Shown here piece by piece: positions 46,985 through 57,269 of a stretch of DNA of 64,000 nt (positions are counted from its first letter, which is position 1; each line of letters starts with the position of its first letter). Origin of the DNA: Acinetobacter nosocomialis. GTDB taxonomy: Bacteria > Pseudomonadota > Gammaproteobacteria > Pseudomonadales > Moraxellaceae. The stretch spans positions 2,976,001 through 3,040,000 of the forward strand of contig CP107049.1 in assembly GCA_025736915.1 (NCBI GenBank), given 5' to 3'. The notes under the pieces were generated by a model, which ran no database searches, was not told the origin of the DNA, and was given only the letters and a program-made list of their open reading frames with translations. Both the position numbers and the translations under genes were made by a program.

Positions 46985-47020
46985 GGTATCCATTTAAGTC
47001 ATTTAATGGATACCTTTTTT
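46985..47020 (+). terminator. Plus-strand terminator with no recognised upstream gene
   Basis: GGTATCCATT and AATGGATACC form a perfect 10-bp stem with a 10-nt loop, followed by six T bases on the plus strand. The genes on both sides are on the minus strand, and aceA is already terminated at 46322. The hairpin directly follows the minus-strand gene 47024-47347 but has no T-run in that direction. Confidence 0.7.
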
Positions 47021-47023
47021 AAA

Positions 47024-47347
47024 TTATGGCTGTGCAGAAACGCCACCTAGAGAGTCACATGCTGCTTTATAAAGTTCATACTGCTTCTTTACCACTTCAT
47101 CTAAAGGCATAGCGAATAATTCTTCACCTTCTTTATAGCTTTCTACATAAGAGGTCGCTTTATCTTTACTCACCGCTAAAGTTTGTTGGTAATAAGAGTT
47201 GATAGAGCTTGTAGGCATTTCACTTGTTTCAACATTTTTACATTGAAAATTATTTAATAGTTTTTCTGCACGTTTGACCTCACTAGATTGGCCAAAAATA
47301 CACCCAGTTAAAAATACAAAAGGTACTAACACGAAAAAGATTTTCAT
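47024..47347 (-). CDS. Small lipoprotein, 107 residues
   Basis: Lipobox LTGC after a short signal (KIFFVLVPFVFLTGC), then a helical, charged mature part with two cysteines (QCKNVE and KAACDSLGG) that may form a disulfide. No family recognised. The gene stands alone before the urease operon. Confidence 0.8.
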   Translation of the reverse strand: MKIFFVLVPFVFLTGCIFGQSSEVKRAEKLLNNFQCKNVETSEMPTSSINSYYQQTLAVSKDKATSYVESYKEGEELFAMPLDEVVKKQYELYKAACDSLGGVSAQP

Positions 47348-47541
47348 GGAAAAAATTTATAAGAGCGAGGATGGGCGCTATTGTATAAATAATTCCATGC
47401 TTTACTGTGGTTTTATGTTAGACATTGCTTGTTTTTTAACTCATTAAAATAAAAAAATTGTTTCTAAGTTTGTAATGACCTCTTTTTGTATTTGGTGCAT
47501 ATTTTGCTTATTAAAAAAGCCATTATTAAAAATGAGCCAAA

Positions 47542-48417
47542 ATGAATCGGATTCAACAATTTTCTCAGAGTTCTTCAGCACCATTTTGGTATGCCCAATT
47601 AGAGCTTGGTTTCTGTTTTAAAAATTCTCGCACCATAATGAGTCATCGAAAGCATTATGGCCCTGTTCGGGTGCAAAAAATGCTTTGGCCAGAAAAAACA
47701 GGAGTTTGCCACGCAATTATTGTGCATCCACCAGCAGGAATTGCAGGAGGTGATCATCTTACTTTCCAAATTGAAACAGCAGAGCAGGCACATGCGGTGA
47801 TTACCACGCCTGGAGCTGGGAAATGGTATAGAACCAACGGCAAACAAGCTTTTCAGCATATTTATTTGACTGTAAAAAATGACTCTATTTTAGAGTGGAT
47901 GCCACAAGAAATGATGTTGTTCGATGGTGCTGTAGCACACTCGGAAACACATATTCACCTTGAACAAACAGCAAGTTTTATTGGATGGGATATGCTGGTG
48001 TTGGGCCGACAGGCTCGGGCTGAAAATTTCGTTCAGGGAAGTTATCACAATCAGTTTAAGTTATGGCGTGAAAATAAATTATTAGTTGCCGATACTTTGT
48101 ATTTTGAAGGTGGAGATCGCTGGTTAAGCTCATGTTTAGGTATGAATAATCAAGCCGTGATGGCAAGTTTCTGGGCTGTACCTCCTGAGAAATTCCGTTC
48201 TTCATTTCATTTAGAACAACATGTTGAACTCATCCGTGAACTCATTATGCGTATGGATGTGCCTGTGACTTTGACGTTACTAGAAGATGTACTGTGTGCA
48301 CGTTTTTTAGGAAATGATGTGCGACATTGCCAGGATGCTTTTGCGGCTATAAGAGCAAGACTAAGACGTTATTGGTTTGATTTAGATGAGGAATTCCCAA
48401 GAATTTGGAAAACCTAA
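47542..48417 (+). CDS. ureD: Urease accessory protein UreD
   Basis: Scaffold of the urease activation complex, binding apo-urease and UreF/UreG during nickel insertion. Typical segments: [25 protein letters not shown], and [10 protein letters not shown]. The 291 residues are normal. It begins the operon; the ribosome site is poor. A 100-bp gap separates it from ureA. Confidence 0.95.
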   Translation: MNRIQQFSQSSSAPFWYAQLELGFCFKNSRTIMSHRKHYGPVRVQKMLWPEKTGVCHAIIVHPPAGIAGGDHLTFQIETAEQAHAVITTPGAGKWYRTNGKQAFQHIYLTVKNDSILEWMPQEMMLFDGAVAHSETHIHLEQTASFIGWDMLVLGRQARAENFVQGSYHNQFKLWRENKLLVADTLYFEGGDRWLSSCLGMNNQAVMASFWAVPPEKFRSSFHLEQHVELIRELIMRMDVPVTLTLLEDVLCARFLGNDVRHCQDAFAAIRARLRRYWFDLDEEFPRIWKT

Positions 48418-48517
48418 TTTACGTTAAATTGCGTATTTTAAAAACGATTAAAACAAGTATGCTGCTTTTGAGCACGCATTTTGCTTAAAGAAAACTAGAT
48501 GCTATTAGGAAAGAGAT

Positions 48518-48820
48518 ATGGAACTCAATCCAACAGAAAAAGACAAGTTACTCATTTTTACCGCAGGCTTGGTGGCTGAGCGTCGTAAAGCGCGAGGTTT
48601 AAAGCTGAATTATCCAGAAGCAGTTGCATTTATTTCCGCAGCCTTACTGGAAGGTGCGCGAGATGGAATGACGGTCAGTGATTTGATGCATTACGGTACT
48701 ACCTTATTAAAGCGTGAAGATGTCATGGATGGCGTAGCGGAAATGATTGCTGAGGTTCAGGTCGAAGCAACTTTTCCTGATGGTTCGAAATTAGTCACTG
48801 TTCATCAGCCAATCGTATAA
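48518..48820 (+). CDS. ureA: Urease gamma subunit
   Basis: Structural subunit of the nickel enzyme that hydrolyses urea to ammonia and carbamate. The 100-residue sequence ([33 protein letters not shown]) is the complete gamma chain. ureB follows after an 11-bp gap; AAGGAA precedes its start. Confidence 0.98.
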   Translation: MELNPTEKDKLLIFTAGLVAERRKARGLKLNYPEAVAFISAALLEGARDGMTVSDLMHYGTTLLKREDVMDGVAEMIAEVQVEATFPDGSKLVTVHQPIV

Positions 48821-48831
48821 AAGGAACGCTT

Positions 48832-49140
48832 ATGATCCCCGGCGAAATCATTACTCCAGAGGCTGACATTGAACTAAATGTTGGACGAGAAACTTTAAAA
48901 GTTGTGGTGGCTAATCTTGGCGACAGGCCTATTCAAGTCGGTTCACATTTTCATTTTTATGAAGCGAATGATGCACTACAGTTCGACCGTGAAGTAGCAA
49001 AGGGTTTTCGCTTAAATATTGCAGCGGGTACCGCAATACGTTTTGAACCAGGGCAAAGCCGAGAAGTGGAACTTGTTGCTTTAGCTGGTAAGCGAGAAGT
49101 ATATGGTTTTGCAGGCCGAGTCATGGGTAAGTTGGATTAA
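48832..49140 (+). CDS. ureB: Urease beta subunit
   Basis: Second structural chain, 102 residues, with [17 protein letters not shown] and [16 protein letters not shown], the family hallmarks. Separate from ureA, as in most Gammaproteobacteria and unlike the fused form of Helicobacter. Confidence 0.98.
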   Translation: MIPGEIITPEADIELNVGRETLKVVVANLGDRPIQVGSHFHFYEANDALQFDREVAKGFRLNIAAGTAIRFEPGQSREVELVALAGKREVYGFAGRVMGKLD

Positions 49141-49177
49141 ACATAACAACCATAATGAAAGATATGAGTAAAAAATT

Positions 49178-50878
49178 ATGAAAATGTCACGTCGTGCATA
49201 TGCTGAGATGTTTGGTCCAACGGTCGGTGATCGTATTCGCCTAGCTGATACAGAGCTTTTTATTGAGGTTGAACAAGATTTAACGACCTATGGTGAAGAA
49301 GTTAAATTTGGTGGCGGAAAAGTTATTCGTGACGGGATGGGGCAATCACAGCTTTTAGCTGATGAAGTTGCTGACACAGTCATTACCAATGCTTTAATTG
49401 TGGATTGGTGGGGAATCGTAAAAGCTGATGTTGGCTTAAAAAACGGCCGAATCTGGAAAATAGGGAAAGCTGGAAATCCCGATATTCAACCTGACATTAC
49501 CATCCCTTTAGGGGCTGCAACAGAAGTGATTGCGGGTGAAGGGCAAATTTTAACGGCAGGTGGTATTGATACTCACATTCACTGGATTTGTCCTCAGCAA
49601 GTTGAAACCGCGCTGATGTCGGGTACAACAACAATGGTTGGCGGCGGTACAGGACCTGCGGCAGGTACTTCGGCAACGACAGTGACTCCAGGTCCTTGGC
49701 ATATTGCGACCATGTTGCAGGCGATTGATGATTTGCCTATGAATATTGGACTGTTAGGCAAAGGTAATTTGAGTTTGCCAGACCCAATTCGAGAGCAAAT
49801 TAAAGCTGGGGTAATTGGGTTAAAACTACATGAAGACTGGGGCTCAACACCAGCAGCGATTGATAACTGTTTGAGTGTGGCAGACGAGTACGATGTACAG
49901 GTTGCGATTCATACGGACACTTTAAATGAAGGTGGTTTTTTAGAAGAAACGCTGGCAGCTTTTAAAGATCGTACTATTCATACCTACCATACCGAAGGTG
50001 CGGGTGGTGGACATGCTCCAGATATTTTAAAAGCAATTGGGCAAAGTAATGTGTTGCCATCTTCAACTAATCCAACGCGACCTTATACCATTAATACCAT
50101 TGATGAGCATTTAGATATGCTCATGGTTTGCCATCATTTGGACCCTGCAATTGCTGAAGATATTGCTTTTGCGGAAAGCCGTATTCGCCGTGAAACCATT
50201 GCTGCCGAAGATATTCTGCAAGACTTAGGTGCTATTGCCATGATGTCTTCTGACTCTCAAGCAATGGGTCGTGTGGGTGAGGTAATTTTACGTACTTGGC
50301 AAACTGCCCACAAAATGAAAATTCAACGTGGCCCTTTAGAAGGTGATAACGAGTTTCATGATAATAATCGAGTTAAACGCTACATTGCCAAATATACAAT
50401 TAACCCAGCAATTACCCATGGTTTAAGTCATGAAATTGGTTCAATCGAAGTCGGGAAACTTGCTGATTTAGTGTTATGGAAGCCAGCCTTTTTTGGTGTG
50501 AAACCCTCCATGATTATTAAAGGTGGCATGATTGCAGCGGCACCTATGGGTGACATTAATGCCTCTATTCCGACTCCTCAACCCGTGCATTACCGTCCAA
50601 TGTTTGGCGCCTATCCGCGTGGTGTGCATAACACTTGTATTACCTTTTTATCTCAAGCAGCCATTGATGAAAAAGTTGCTGAAAAGTTAGATCTTAAAAA
50701 GCTAATTAGCCCCTGTAAAAATACGCGTGAAATTACTAAAGCGGATATGAAACATAATACATATTGTCCAGTTATGCATGTGCATCCAGAAACTTATGAA
50801 GTAAGAGCAGATGGTGAACTATTAACTTGTGAACCTGCTGACGTATTACCAATGGCTCAGCGTTATTTCTTGTTTTGA
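49178..50878 (+). CDS. ureC: Urease alpha (catalytic) subunit
   Basis: Carries the binuclear nickel site. [11 protein letters not shown] gives the first metal histidines. GLKLHEDWG carries the carbamylated lysine (about K216). [15 protein letters not shown] and the catalytic VCHHLDP are also present. Length 566 is normal. A 37-bp gap follows ureB. All key residues I can place are intact, so the enzyme should be functional. Confidence 0.99.
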   Translation: MKMSRRAYAEMFGPTVGDRIRLADTELFIEVEQDLTTYGEEVKFGGGKVIRDGMGQSQLLADEVADTVITNALIVDWWGIVKADVGLKNGRIWKIGKAGNPDIQPDITIPLGAATEVIAGEGQILTAGGIDTHIHWICPQQVETALMSGTTTMVGGGTGPAAGTSATTVTPGPWHIATMLQAIDDLPMNIGLLGKGNLSLPDPIREQIKAGVIGLKLHEDWGSTPAAIDNCLSVADEYDVQVAIHTDTLNEGGFLEETLAAFKDRTIHTYHTEGAGGGHAPDILKAIGQSNVLPSSTNPTRPYTINTIDEHLDMLMVCHHLDPAIAEDIAFAESRIRRETIAAEDILQDLGAIAMMSSDSQAMGRVGEVILRTWQTAHKMKIQRGPLEGDNEFHDNNRVKRYIAKYTINPAITHGLSHEIGSIEVGKLADLVLWKPAFFGVKPSMIIKGGMIAAAPMGDINASIPTPQPVHYRPMFGAYPRGVHNTCITFLSQAAIDEKVAEKLDLKKLISPCKNTREITKADMKHNTYCPVMHVHPETYEVRADGELLTCEPADVLPMAQRYFLF

Positions 50879-50948
50879 TAAGTTTTATTGAAATGATTTT
50901 GTTTTATGAATTTATACATATGAACTGAATAAAGGAGAGAAAAATTAA

Positions 50949-51431
50949 ATGAAAATCTATACCCAACGTCTTGAAGATATTTCTCCTGATCAGACATTTG
51001 AAACGGTTGAACTAACTTTTGATACCCGTCAAAAATCACGTTTTCGAGCGGCCTTGGCAAGTGGCGTAGATATTGGAGCTGATTTGCCGCGTACTGGAAT
51101 TTTGCGTAGTGGTTCGTATATTGCAACCCAAGAGGGTGATGTATTACGTGTTGACGCAAAACCTGAACGTTTAATGCAAGTTAGTGCTAAAACCGATTTT
51201 GATTTACTTAAAGCTGCCTATCACTTAGGTAATAGACATGTACCATTAATGCTCACACCTACAGCTTTGTATTTTGAGCCTGATCATGTGCTTGCAGAAA
51301 TGGTAGAAGGATTGGGGCTTACGGTGACAGAAACAGATCATCCTTTTGAACCTGAAAGCGGTGCCTATGCTCAACATAGTCATGACCATCGCTTAAGCCC
51401 AATCAAAGCTTTACACCATGTCCATTCATAA
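50949..51431 (+). CDS. ureE: Urease nickel metallochaperone UreE
   Basis: Delivers nickel to UreG. Two small domains; the C-terminus is moderately histidine-rich (AQHSHDH, LHHVHS), not the long poly-His of Klebsiella. AAGGAG precedes the ATG. The last 14 bases overlap ureF, suggesting coupling. Confidence 0.96.
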   Translation: MKIYTQRLEDISPDQTFETVELTFDTRQKSRFRAALASGVDIGADLPRTGILRSGSYIATQEGDVLRVDAKPERLMQVSAKTDFDLLKAAYHLGNRHVPLMLTPTALYFEPDHVLAEMVEGLGLTVTETDHPFEPESGAYAQHSHDHRLSPIKALHHVHS

Positions 51432-52083
51432 TGCTGCGCAATTACTGCAATTGCTGACACTGTCTTCAACGGCACTGCCAGTTGGAGCGTATTGTTATTC
51501 ACAAGGCGTGGAAACAGCCATCGATATTGGCTTAATACACGATGAAAGCTCAGCAATTGCTTACTTTGAAGAAGTTCTTGAAATGCTTTTAGTACGGTTT
51601 GAGCTACCGGTACTCAAACGTCTTATGCAACATTATGATGAACCAGATGAGTTCCTGACTTGGGCAAATTTATATAAGGCGAGTCGAGAAAGTAAAGAGC
51701 TTTTGGCTGAATCGCAGCAGTTGGCATTTTCTTTAAATGCATGGATTAAAGATGTTTTAAAAAAAACGGTTGAGGTTAAAAAGCAGTTTGGTTTTGTGCC
51801 TGTCTATGCGCAGCTTTGTGGGCGTTTAGAGCTTAAAGAAGAGGATGTGCTTACCGCTTATACTTTTACTGTTTTAGAAAATCAGGTTTTGGCAGCAGTA
51901 AAAACGGTTCCATTGGGACAAATGGCTGGGCAAAGAATTTTATGGCACTTGCATGGTTTAGTACCAGAGGCAGTACAGAAAGCTTTGAAACTTAATGATG
52001 AACAATTAAGCAGCGCTTTACCTCGTTATGCCATGCTGAGCATGAAACACGAAACACAATATTCACGGTTATTCAGATCTTAA
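51418..52083 (+). CDS. ureF: Urease accessory protein UreF
   Basis: Helical GTPase-gating partner of UreG in the activation complex. [19 protein letters not shown] at the start is diagnostic. 221 residues. Start overlaps ureE by 14 bp. Confidence 0.96.
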   Translation: MSIHNAAQLLQLLTLSSTALPVGAYCYSQGVETAIDIGLIHDESSAIAYFEEVLEMLLVRFELPVLKRLMQHYDEPDEFLTWANLYKASRESKELLAESQQLAFSLNAWIKDVLKKTVEVKKQFGFVPVYAQLCGRLELKEEDVLTAYTFTVLENQVLAAVKTVPLGQMAGQRILWHLHGLVPEAVQKALKLNDEQLSSALPRYAMLSMKHETQYSRLFRS

Positions 52084-52107
52084 GTTTAGGAAAAAAGGAT
52101 AAAAATC

Positions 52108-52722
52108 ATGACAGAACGTAGCCCGTTAAGAGTTGGAATTGGTGGACCAGTAGGTTCGGGTAAAACAGCCCTTACGCTTAACTTATGCCGTGCCTTGCGT
52201 GATAAATACAATATGGCTGTAGTGACAAACGATATTTATACCAAAGAAGACTCAAACTTTTTAACCCGTAATGAAGCGATGTCGCCAGATCGTATTGTGG
52301 GTGTGGAAACAGGTGGTTGCCCACACACAGCAATTCGTGAAGATGCCTCAATTAACTTGGCTGCGATTGATGATCTATGCGAAAAATTTGATGGCTTAGA
52401 GCTTATTATTATTGAAAGTGGTGGTGATAATTTAGCTGCTACATTTAGCCCAGAGCTCTCTGATTTAACTTTATATGTGATTGATGTAGCAGGTGGTGAA
52501 AAAATCCCTCGTAAAGGCGGGCCGGGTATTACCAAGTCAGATTTACTGATTATTAATAAAACTGACCTTGCGCCAATGGTTGGTGCAAACCTTGATGTCA
52601 TGGACCAAGATGCGAAACGCATGCGCGGGGAAAAGCCATTCTTATTTTCAAACATGAAAACACAAGATGGTCTTGAACAAATTATTCAATTTATTGAGAA
52701 ACAAGGGCTGTTTAAGGCTTAA
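52108..52722 (+). CDS. ureG: Urease accessory GTPase UreG
   Basis: SIMIBI-class GTPase that drives nickel insertion. P-loop [13 protein letters not shown], metal-binding [30 protein letters not shown] and NKTDLAP. 204 residues, complete. Confidence 0.98.
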   Translation: MTERSPLRVGIGGPVGSGKTALTLNLCRALRDKYNMAVVTNDIYTKEDSNFLTRNEAMSPDRIVGVETGGCPHTAIREDASINLAAIDDLCEKFDGLELIIIESGGDNLAATFSPELSDLTLYVIDVAGGEKIPRKGGPGITKSDLLIINKTDLAPMVGANLDVMDQDAKRMRGEKPFLFSNMKTQDGLEQIIQFIEKQGLFKA

Positions 52723-52731
52723 GGAGTAACT

Positions 52732-53301
52732 ATGAACTTCATTAAGAAATGGGGCATTGGGCTCCTTAGCATGTTACCAGCATTAGCCATGGCACATCCG
52801 GGACATGATCATGCACATTCAGGCTTTATGGCAGGTTTTATTCACCCTTTTACGGGGCTTGATCATTTAGTGATGGCTTTGGGTTTTGGTATCTTGTTAT
52901 GGTCAGCCGCTAAACAATGGAAAATTGCTGGTGTCATTACACTAAGCATTACTTTGATTGTAGGTTTTTTAGTAGGTGCTCAAGGTTTAGTGCCAGCCAG
53001 TATTGCTGAATACGGCATTATTGCTTCTTTGATTGTTACAGCGATTGCATTATGGACAAAATCAAATTGGATTTTGCCTATTGCTGCTGCATTACTCGCA
53101 AGCTTTCATGGTATAGCGCATGGTGTTGAACTCGCACATGCGGGACATATTGCTGCATTAGTAGCTGGTATGGTTACTGGTATGGCACTTATCTATTGCT
53201 GTGGCTTAGCACTAGGTGCTGTGTTTACGCGATATGTACCTTATGGCAAAAAGATTGTGGGTACTTGCGCAGCAATTGTTGCAGTCATTAGTTTAAGTTA
53301 A
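52732..53301 (+). CDS. ureJ: UreJ/HupE-type nickel permease
   Basis: Inner-membrane protein of 189 residues with a signal-like N-terminus, histidine-rich HPGHDHAHSG, PFTGLDHLVMALGFG, and FHGIAHGVELA. These are the HupE/UreJ metal-binding hallmarks. It starts 9 bp after ureG with AAGGAG, and so belongs to the operon, probably supplying nickel. Terminator follows. Confidence 0.92.
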   Translation: MNFIKKWGIGLLSMLPALAMAHPGHDHAHSGFMAGFIHPFTGLDHLVMALGFGILLWSAAKQWKIAGVITLSITLIVGFLVGAQGLVPASIAEYGIIASLIVTAIALWTKSNWILPIAAALLASFHGIAHGVELAHAGHIAALVAGMVTGMALIYCCGLALGAVFTRYVPYGKKIVGTCAAIVAVISLS

Positions 53302-53315
53302 TTAAAAACTTGCAG

Positions 53316-53343
53316 AAAAAGGTAGCTTTAAGCTACCTTTTTT
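53316..53343 (+). terminator. Urease operon terminator
   Basis: AAAAAGGTAGC pairs with GCTACCTTTTT, with a T-run; 14 bases after ureJ. Confidence 0.92.
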
Positions 53344-53358
53344 GATTTGCAAAATAAA

Positions 53359-53817
53359 ATGTGTGTGCATAAAAATATTTATACTGTTTTTACAGCGATG
53401 GTTATCTTTTATAGTGGAGATGTTCAGGCCTATGATTTTTTTCAACTAGAAAGTGATGATTCTGCTTTATTAAATACAGATCAGTTGTTAGATCAATCAG
53501 ATTTAAACTTGGAACAAAGGCGTTTAGCTATTGAGCATGATGATGAAATTAATAACTATAATGTGCTTAAAAACGAATTTTATTCAAATGAGCGTTGGGT
53601 GATTTATAATTATACAGCCTATGATACGGGGCAACTTCACAGCAAAAGCATCACTGGTTTAACGAATCATATTAATATTCAAGATTTATCCATTTCAGTT
53701 GGGTATGGAGTTAACTATAGTGTTAATCCAAGACTGAAAATTGGTTATGAATATATTTCGAGTTTTCCTTACGATCGAGGTCAACTCATACGATTTTTTA
53801 CGATCTATCTATTCTGA
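53359..53817 (+). CDS. Exported hypothetical protein, possibly outer-membrane
   Basis: A 152-residue protein with signal-like MCVHKNIYTVFTAMVIFYSGDVQA, an acidic middle part, and a C-terminal third of alternating beta strands (LSISVGYGVNYSVNPRLKIGYEY) ending in phenylalanine, as in outer-membrane barrels. It is not a recognised family. The ATG at 53359 has no clear ribosome site and follows the urease terminator by 16 bases, so its expression is uncertain. Confidence 0.6.
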   Translation: MCVHKNIYTVFTAMVIFYSGDVQAYDFFQLESDDSALLNTDQLLDQSDLNLEQRRLAIEHDDEINNYNVLKNEFYSNERWVIYNYTAYDTGQLHSKSITGLTNHINIQDLSISVGYGVNYSVNPRLKIGYEYISSFPYDRGQLIRFFTIYLF

Positions 53818-53889
53818 AATACAAAATTAAAATAATCGAATTCAAATAAATAGATCAGGTAAAGTAATTCGCCATAAAATGCTAAATGA

Positions 53890-54435
53890 TTAAATTTTCT
53901 GATAAAGCCCAGCGTGGACTGTACCTGCCTTAGTTGTTTTCACCTGTTGCCATGATGCAGGAAGGTGAAGCTGAGATAAATCTCGGTCAGCCTCAACATA
54001 AATGTATCCATTCTTTTTAATATGCAAATCTGCCAATTGAGCGAGCTCTTGCCATAGATCGAGACTATAAGGCGGATCTAAAAAAACTACATCAAATTGT
54101 TCTTTTAAGCGCGGTAATGCTTGTTGAGCAGTTGTATTGACTAAATGACAATTCTGCGCTTTTAAAAGCTGGATATTCTCTTTTAAAAATCGTGCTTGAG
54201 TCTTATCGGGCTCAATCATGTAAACAGATGCGGCACCGCGTGAAAGTGCTTCAAAGCCTAACGCACCAGAACCTGTACAAATATCGAGAACCTGAGCATT
54301 TTGAATGTCCCACATGAGCCAGTTAAATAACGTTTCACGAACACGATCTGGGGTAGGTCTTAAGCCCTCAATACTGGCAAATGGTAAAACTCGTCTTTTC
54401 CATTCGCCCCCAATAATGCGTAATTGATTTTTCAT
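53890..54435 (-). CDS. rsmD: 16S rRNA (guanine966-N2)-methyltransferase
   Basis: Methylates G966 of 16S rRNA. LRIIGGEWKRRVL at the start, SAM-binding LDICTGSGALGFEALSRGA, and the catalytic DPPY motif (VVFLDPPYSL). 181 residues. Its ATG overlaps the mrdA stop (TAATG), so it is probably translated from the PBP2 message. Confidence 0.95.
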   Translation of the reverse strand: MKNQLRIIGGEWKRRVLPFASIEGLRPTPDRVRETLFNWLMWDIQNAQVLDICTGSGALGFEALSRGAASVYMIEPDKTQARFLKENIQLLKAQNCHLVNTTAQQALPRLKEQFDVVFLDPPYSLDLWQELAQLADLHIKKNGYIYVEADRDLSQLHLPASWQQVKTTKAGTVHAGLYQKI

Positions 54436-56453
54436 TATTCATCGATCTCATTTGTAGCAGGGCGAGCAGGAGCAGTTTGTGGAGCAGATGTTGCTGCTGT
54501 GGTAGTTGTAGCAGCTGCTGGAGTAGAGCTAGCAGTTTCGCCTCCACTTGGAAGCTCGCCCGGTTTAATTCCGGCTGTCATAAGGCCGCCATTAACTTGA
54601 TGGTTGGCTGGACGAATCGGATTTTTATTGCGGGTTAATAACCAGTAATCAAATATCGGCTTAGCAAGTTGAGCTGCGGAACCACCATGACGACCATTTT
54701 CCCAAATGACAGCAATAGCAATTTCAGGTTTATCGGCAGGTGCAAACCCAACAAAAAGACCATGGTCAAGTTGGCGTTCACTAAGCGCAGCTTCGTTGTA
54801 GCGTTTACCTTGTGCAATACTCTTAACCTGTGCAGTACCTGTTTTTCCGGCAATTTGATATAGCGATGTACGGATACCACGTCCAGTACCTGATTGAATT
54901 ACATCAATCATGGCCTCTCGCATTTTTACCCAGTCTTCGTCTGTACCGTTGAAATTAATTTTTCCATCAGGTGCATTACGGACTGTAAATGGTTTTGCAC
55001 CATGAGATGCACGTAAAACATGTGGAACTACATGTGAGCCGTGATTCGCTGTAATAGCGGTTGCCATTGCAAGTTGTAATGGGGTTGCAGTAAATGCACC
55101 TTGACCAATACTCACGGAAATTGTTTCACCTTTCATCCATTTGGTTTTGCGTGTACGCATTTTCCATTCAGGACTTGGATATAAACCTTCACTTTCACTT
55201 GGTAAGTCGACACCTGTTTTTTGACCAAAGCCAAATTGGCGCATCCATTGGTTCATCTGGTCGATGCCCATTTGATTTGCCAAAATATAAAAATAGGTAT
55301 CGCAAGACATGATAATGGCTTTGTGCATGTTCACGATGCCATGACCAGTTTTTTTCCAGTCACGGAATTTGTGAGAGTCGCCAGGTAAATGGAAATAACC
55401 TGGGTCAGAAATAGCAGTAGACCAGTCGACAATACCATAATGTAAACCACCCATCGCTTCCATTGGTTTAATGGTCGAACCAGGAGGGTATGCCCCTTGA
55501 ACAGCACGGTTATAAAGAGGTTGGTCGATGTTGTCACGTAGCGAGCTATAGTCTTTATGATTAATACCCGTCACAAATAAGTTTGGGTTAAAGCTTGGGC
55601 TTGAAACCAATGCAAGAATTTCGCCAGTACGTGGGTCTATCGCAACAATTGCACCACGGCGCCCCGCAAGTTGCTGTGATGCTACGACTTGTAAACCATA
55701 ATCTAATGATAAGTACAGGTCATTACCACGAGTTGGGTCTTTACGTCCTAAATGACGCAATACATTACTATGAGCATCTGCTTCTACAGATTCATAACCC
55801 GGTGTTCCATGAAGTAAATCCTCGTAACTTTTCTCTACGCCGATTTTACCAATCAGGTTTGTTCCAGCGTATAAATCTTTATCAATACTTTTTAATTCTT
55901 TATCGTTAATACGGCCAACATATCCAATCACATGAGCAAACAATTCACCATGCGGATAATAGCGCGTCATTTGGGTTTCAATTCTAACCCCAGGGAATTT
56001 GTATTTAACTTCACTAAACTTGGCAATATTTGTCTCGGTTAAGTTTAGCTTAATTGCTACGCGTTCAGTTTTACGCGCCGTTTTAATACGACTTTTAAAA
56101 CGGTCTACATCTTCTTGAGTAAGTTCTAAAATTGGTTGTAATTGTTCAATAACTGCATCAGGATCTTCAACGTCTGCCTTACTTAATGTTGCGGTAAAAA
56201 CCGGGTAATTATCAGCAAGTAAAACCCCATTACGGTCATAAATATAACCACGAGCAGGGGGGAGCGGTTGTAAGCGAATACGGTTTTTATCCGACGCAGT
56301 CGAGAACTCATCGTAATGAAAAATTTGCAGATAAGCGTATCGGCTGGCCAATACCAATAGACAGATAATCACAAGACCTACGGCAAAAAATATACGACCT
56401 CGATAAATGCGCTTTTCTTGCTGGATATCTTTTAAAGGAAAGTGCTGTTTCAT
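54435..56453 (-). CDS. mrdA: Penicillin-binding protein 2, peptidoglycan transpeptidase
   Basis: Cross-links lateral wall peptidoglycan in the elongasome. One N-terminal membrane anchor (about residues 20-42), a dimerisation domain, then the transpeptidase: STIK (S326), SCD (383) and KTGT (K537). The 672 residues include a tail rich in Ala/Thr/Pro (about 640-668), likely disordered. It is a target of beta-lactams. No rodA lies beside it in this window; instead rsmD overlaps its end. Confidence 0.96.
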   Translation of the reverse strand: MKQHFPLKDIQQEKRIYRGRIFFAVGLVIICLLVLASRYAYLQIFHYDEFSTASDKNRIRLQPLPPARGYIYDRNGVLLADNYPVFTATLSKADVEDPDAVIEQLQPILELTQEDVDRFKSRIKTARKTERVAIKLNLTETNIAKFSEVKYKFPGVRIETQMTRYYPHGELFAHVIGYVGRINDKELKSIDKDLYAGTNLIGKIGVEKSYEDLLHGTPGYESVEADAHSNVLRHLGRKDPTRGNDLYLSLDYGLQVVASQQLAGRRGAIVAIDPRTGEILALVSSPSFNPNLFVTGINHKDYSSLRDNIDQPLYNRAVQGAYPPGSTIKPMEAMGGLHYGIVDWSTAISDPGYFHLPGDSHKFRDWKKTGHGIVNMHKAIIMSCDTYFYILANQMGIDQMNQWMRQFGFGQKTGVDLPSESEGLYPSPEWKMRTRKTKWMKGETISVSIGQGAFTATPLQLAMATAITANHGSHVVPHVLRASHGAKPFTVRNAPDGKINFNGTDEDWVKMREAMIDVIQSGTGRGIRTSLYQIAGKTGTAQVKSIAQGKRYNEAALSERQLDHGLFVGFAPADKPEIAIAVIWENGRHGGSAAQLAKPIFDYWLLTRNKNPIRPANHQVNGGLMTAGIKPGELPSGGETASSTPAAATTTTAATSAPQTAPARPATNEIDE

Positions 56454-56689
56454 ACGGATCGACTTAATGACATAGGGTGAGAAAAATAGCTGCTTATTCT
56501 AACGCAAGCGCAGTTAAAATATTGCATAATTTTCAAAGTTTCAGTGAAGAGGCAAATTGGCTTTTTTGACTTTGTAGACAACAAAATTGTAGAGTCTTGT
56601 ATATAAGAAGCAAAATAATTCTGTTAAAGTCTCTCATTCAATAGAATAGGGTTGTTCTCACTATACGATTAGGGAAAATGGAGAAAATA

Positions 56690-57208
56690 ATGAGAAAAAT
56701 TTATCCCTTACTTGCAGTTTTGACAGTAAGCAGTTGGGCGCATGCTCAAGATTACTCATTTCTTCCAGAAGCAAAATTAGCAGATCATAAAGCAGCGACT
56801 TGGAATGTAGGCGCAGGTTTTACTCAAAAATTGTTACATCTCAATGGTGAGTGGGTAAATCCTTATGGAATTGCTTATGCAAAAGTTGGTGCATTTTTAA
56901 ATGGTGATAAAACTGCCGGTGGACAAGTTGGATTTCGCTATCCTTACTACCTTACCGGAACAGATAAAAATGGTTACTATATTGGTTTTTATGCTGGACA
57001 TCTTGATAGCAAATCGGTAGACGGAGAGTATAAATCTCGCTTAGGTGCTGGTGTCGATTTGGCATATGTATTGTTGAATTCAGAAAGAATTAGTACGTTT
57101 AGTGTGGGTATTGGAGCAGCTGAAAAATTAACTGACCAGAATGGAGCTGTTGCTGCCGATACGAAACCGCAAATACAATTTTCTTATTCTCTAAGTTTTG
57201 GTTTATAA
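56690..57208 (+). CDS. Exported beta-rich (YfaZ-like) hypothetical outer-membrane protein
   Basis: A 172-residue protein with signal peptide (RKIYPLLAVLTVSSWAHAQ). Strands of alternating residues follow (YSFLPEAKLADHKAATWNVGAGF, QIQFSYSLSF) with a near-terminal aromatic and a final leucine, suggesting a small barrel. The preferred ATG 56690 has GGAG 7 bases before it; ATG 56678 is too close to it. The likeness to YfaZ is only general. Function unknown. Confidence 0.6.
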   Translation: MRKIYPLLAVLTVSSWAHAQDYSFLPEAKLADHKAATWNVGAGFTQKLLHLNGEWVNPYGIAYAKVGAFLNGDKTAGGQVGFRYPYYLTGTDKNGYYIGFYAGHLDSKSVDGEYKSRLGAGVDLAYVLLNSERISTFSVGIGAAEKLTDQNGAVAADTKPQIQFSYSLSFGL

Positions 57209-57269
57209 AACAAAGCAGCTTATCGTTAACTCGCCATAAGCAGAGCACAAATAAATACGAGAGTCTTAC

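Noticed and set aside
52236..52655. 139-residue antisense ORF within ureG
   Set aside because: ureG is complete and highly conserved; its reverse frame is open by chance.
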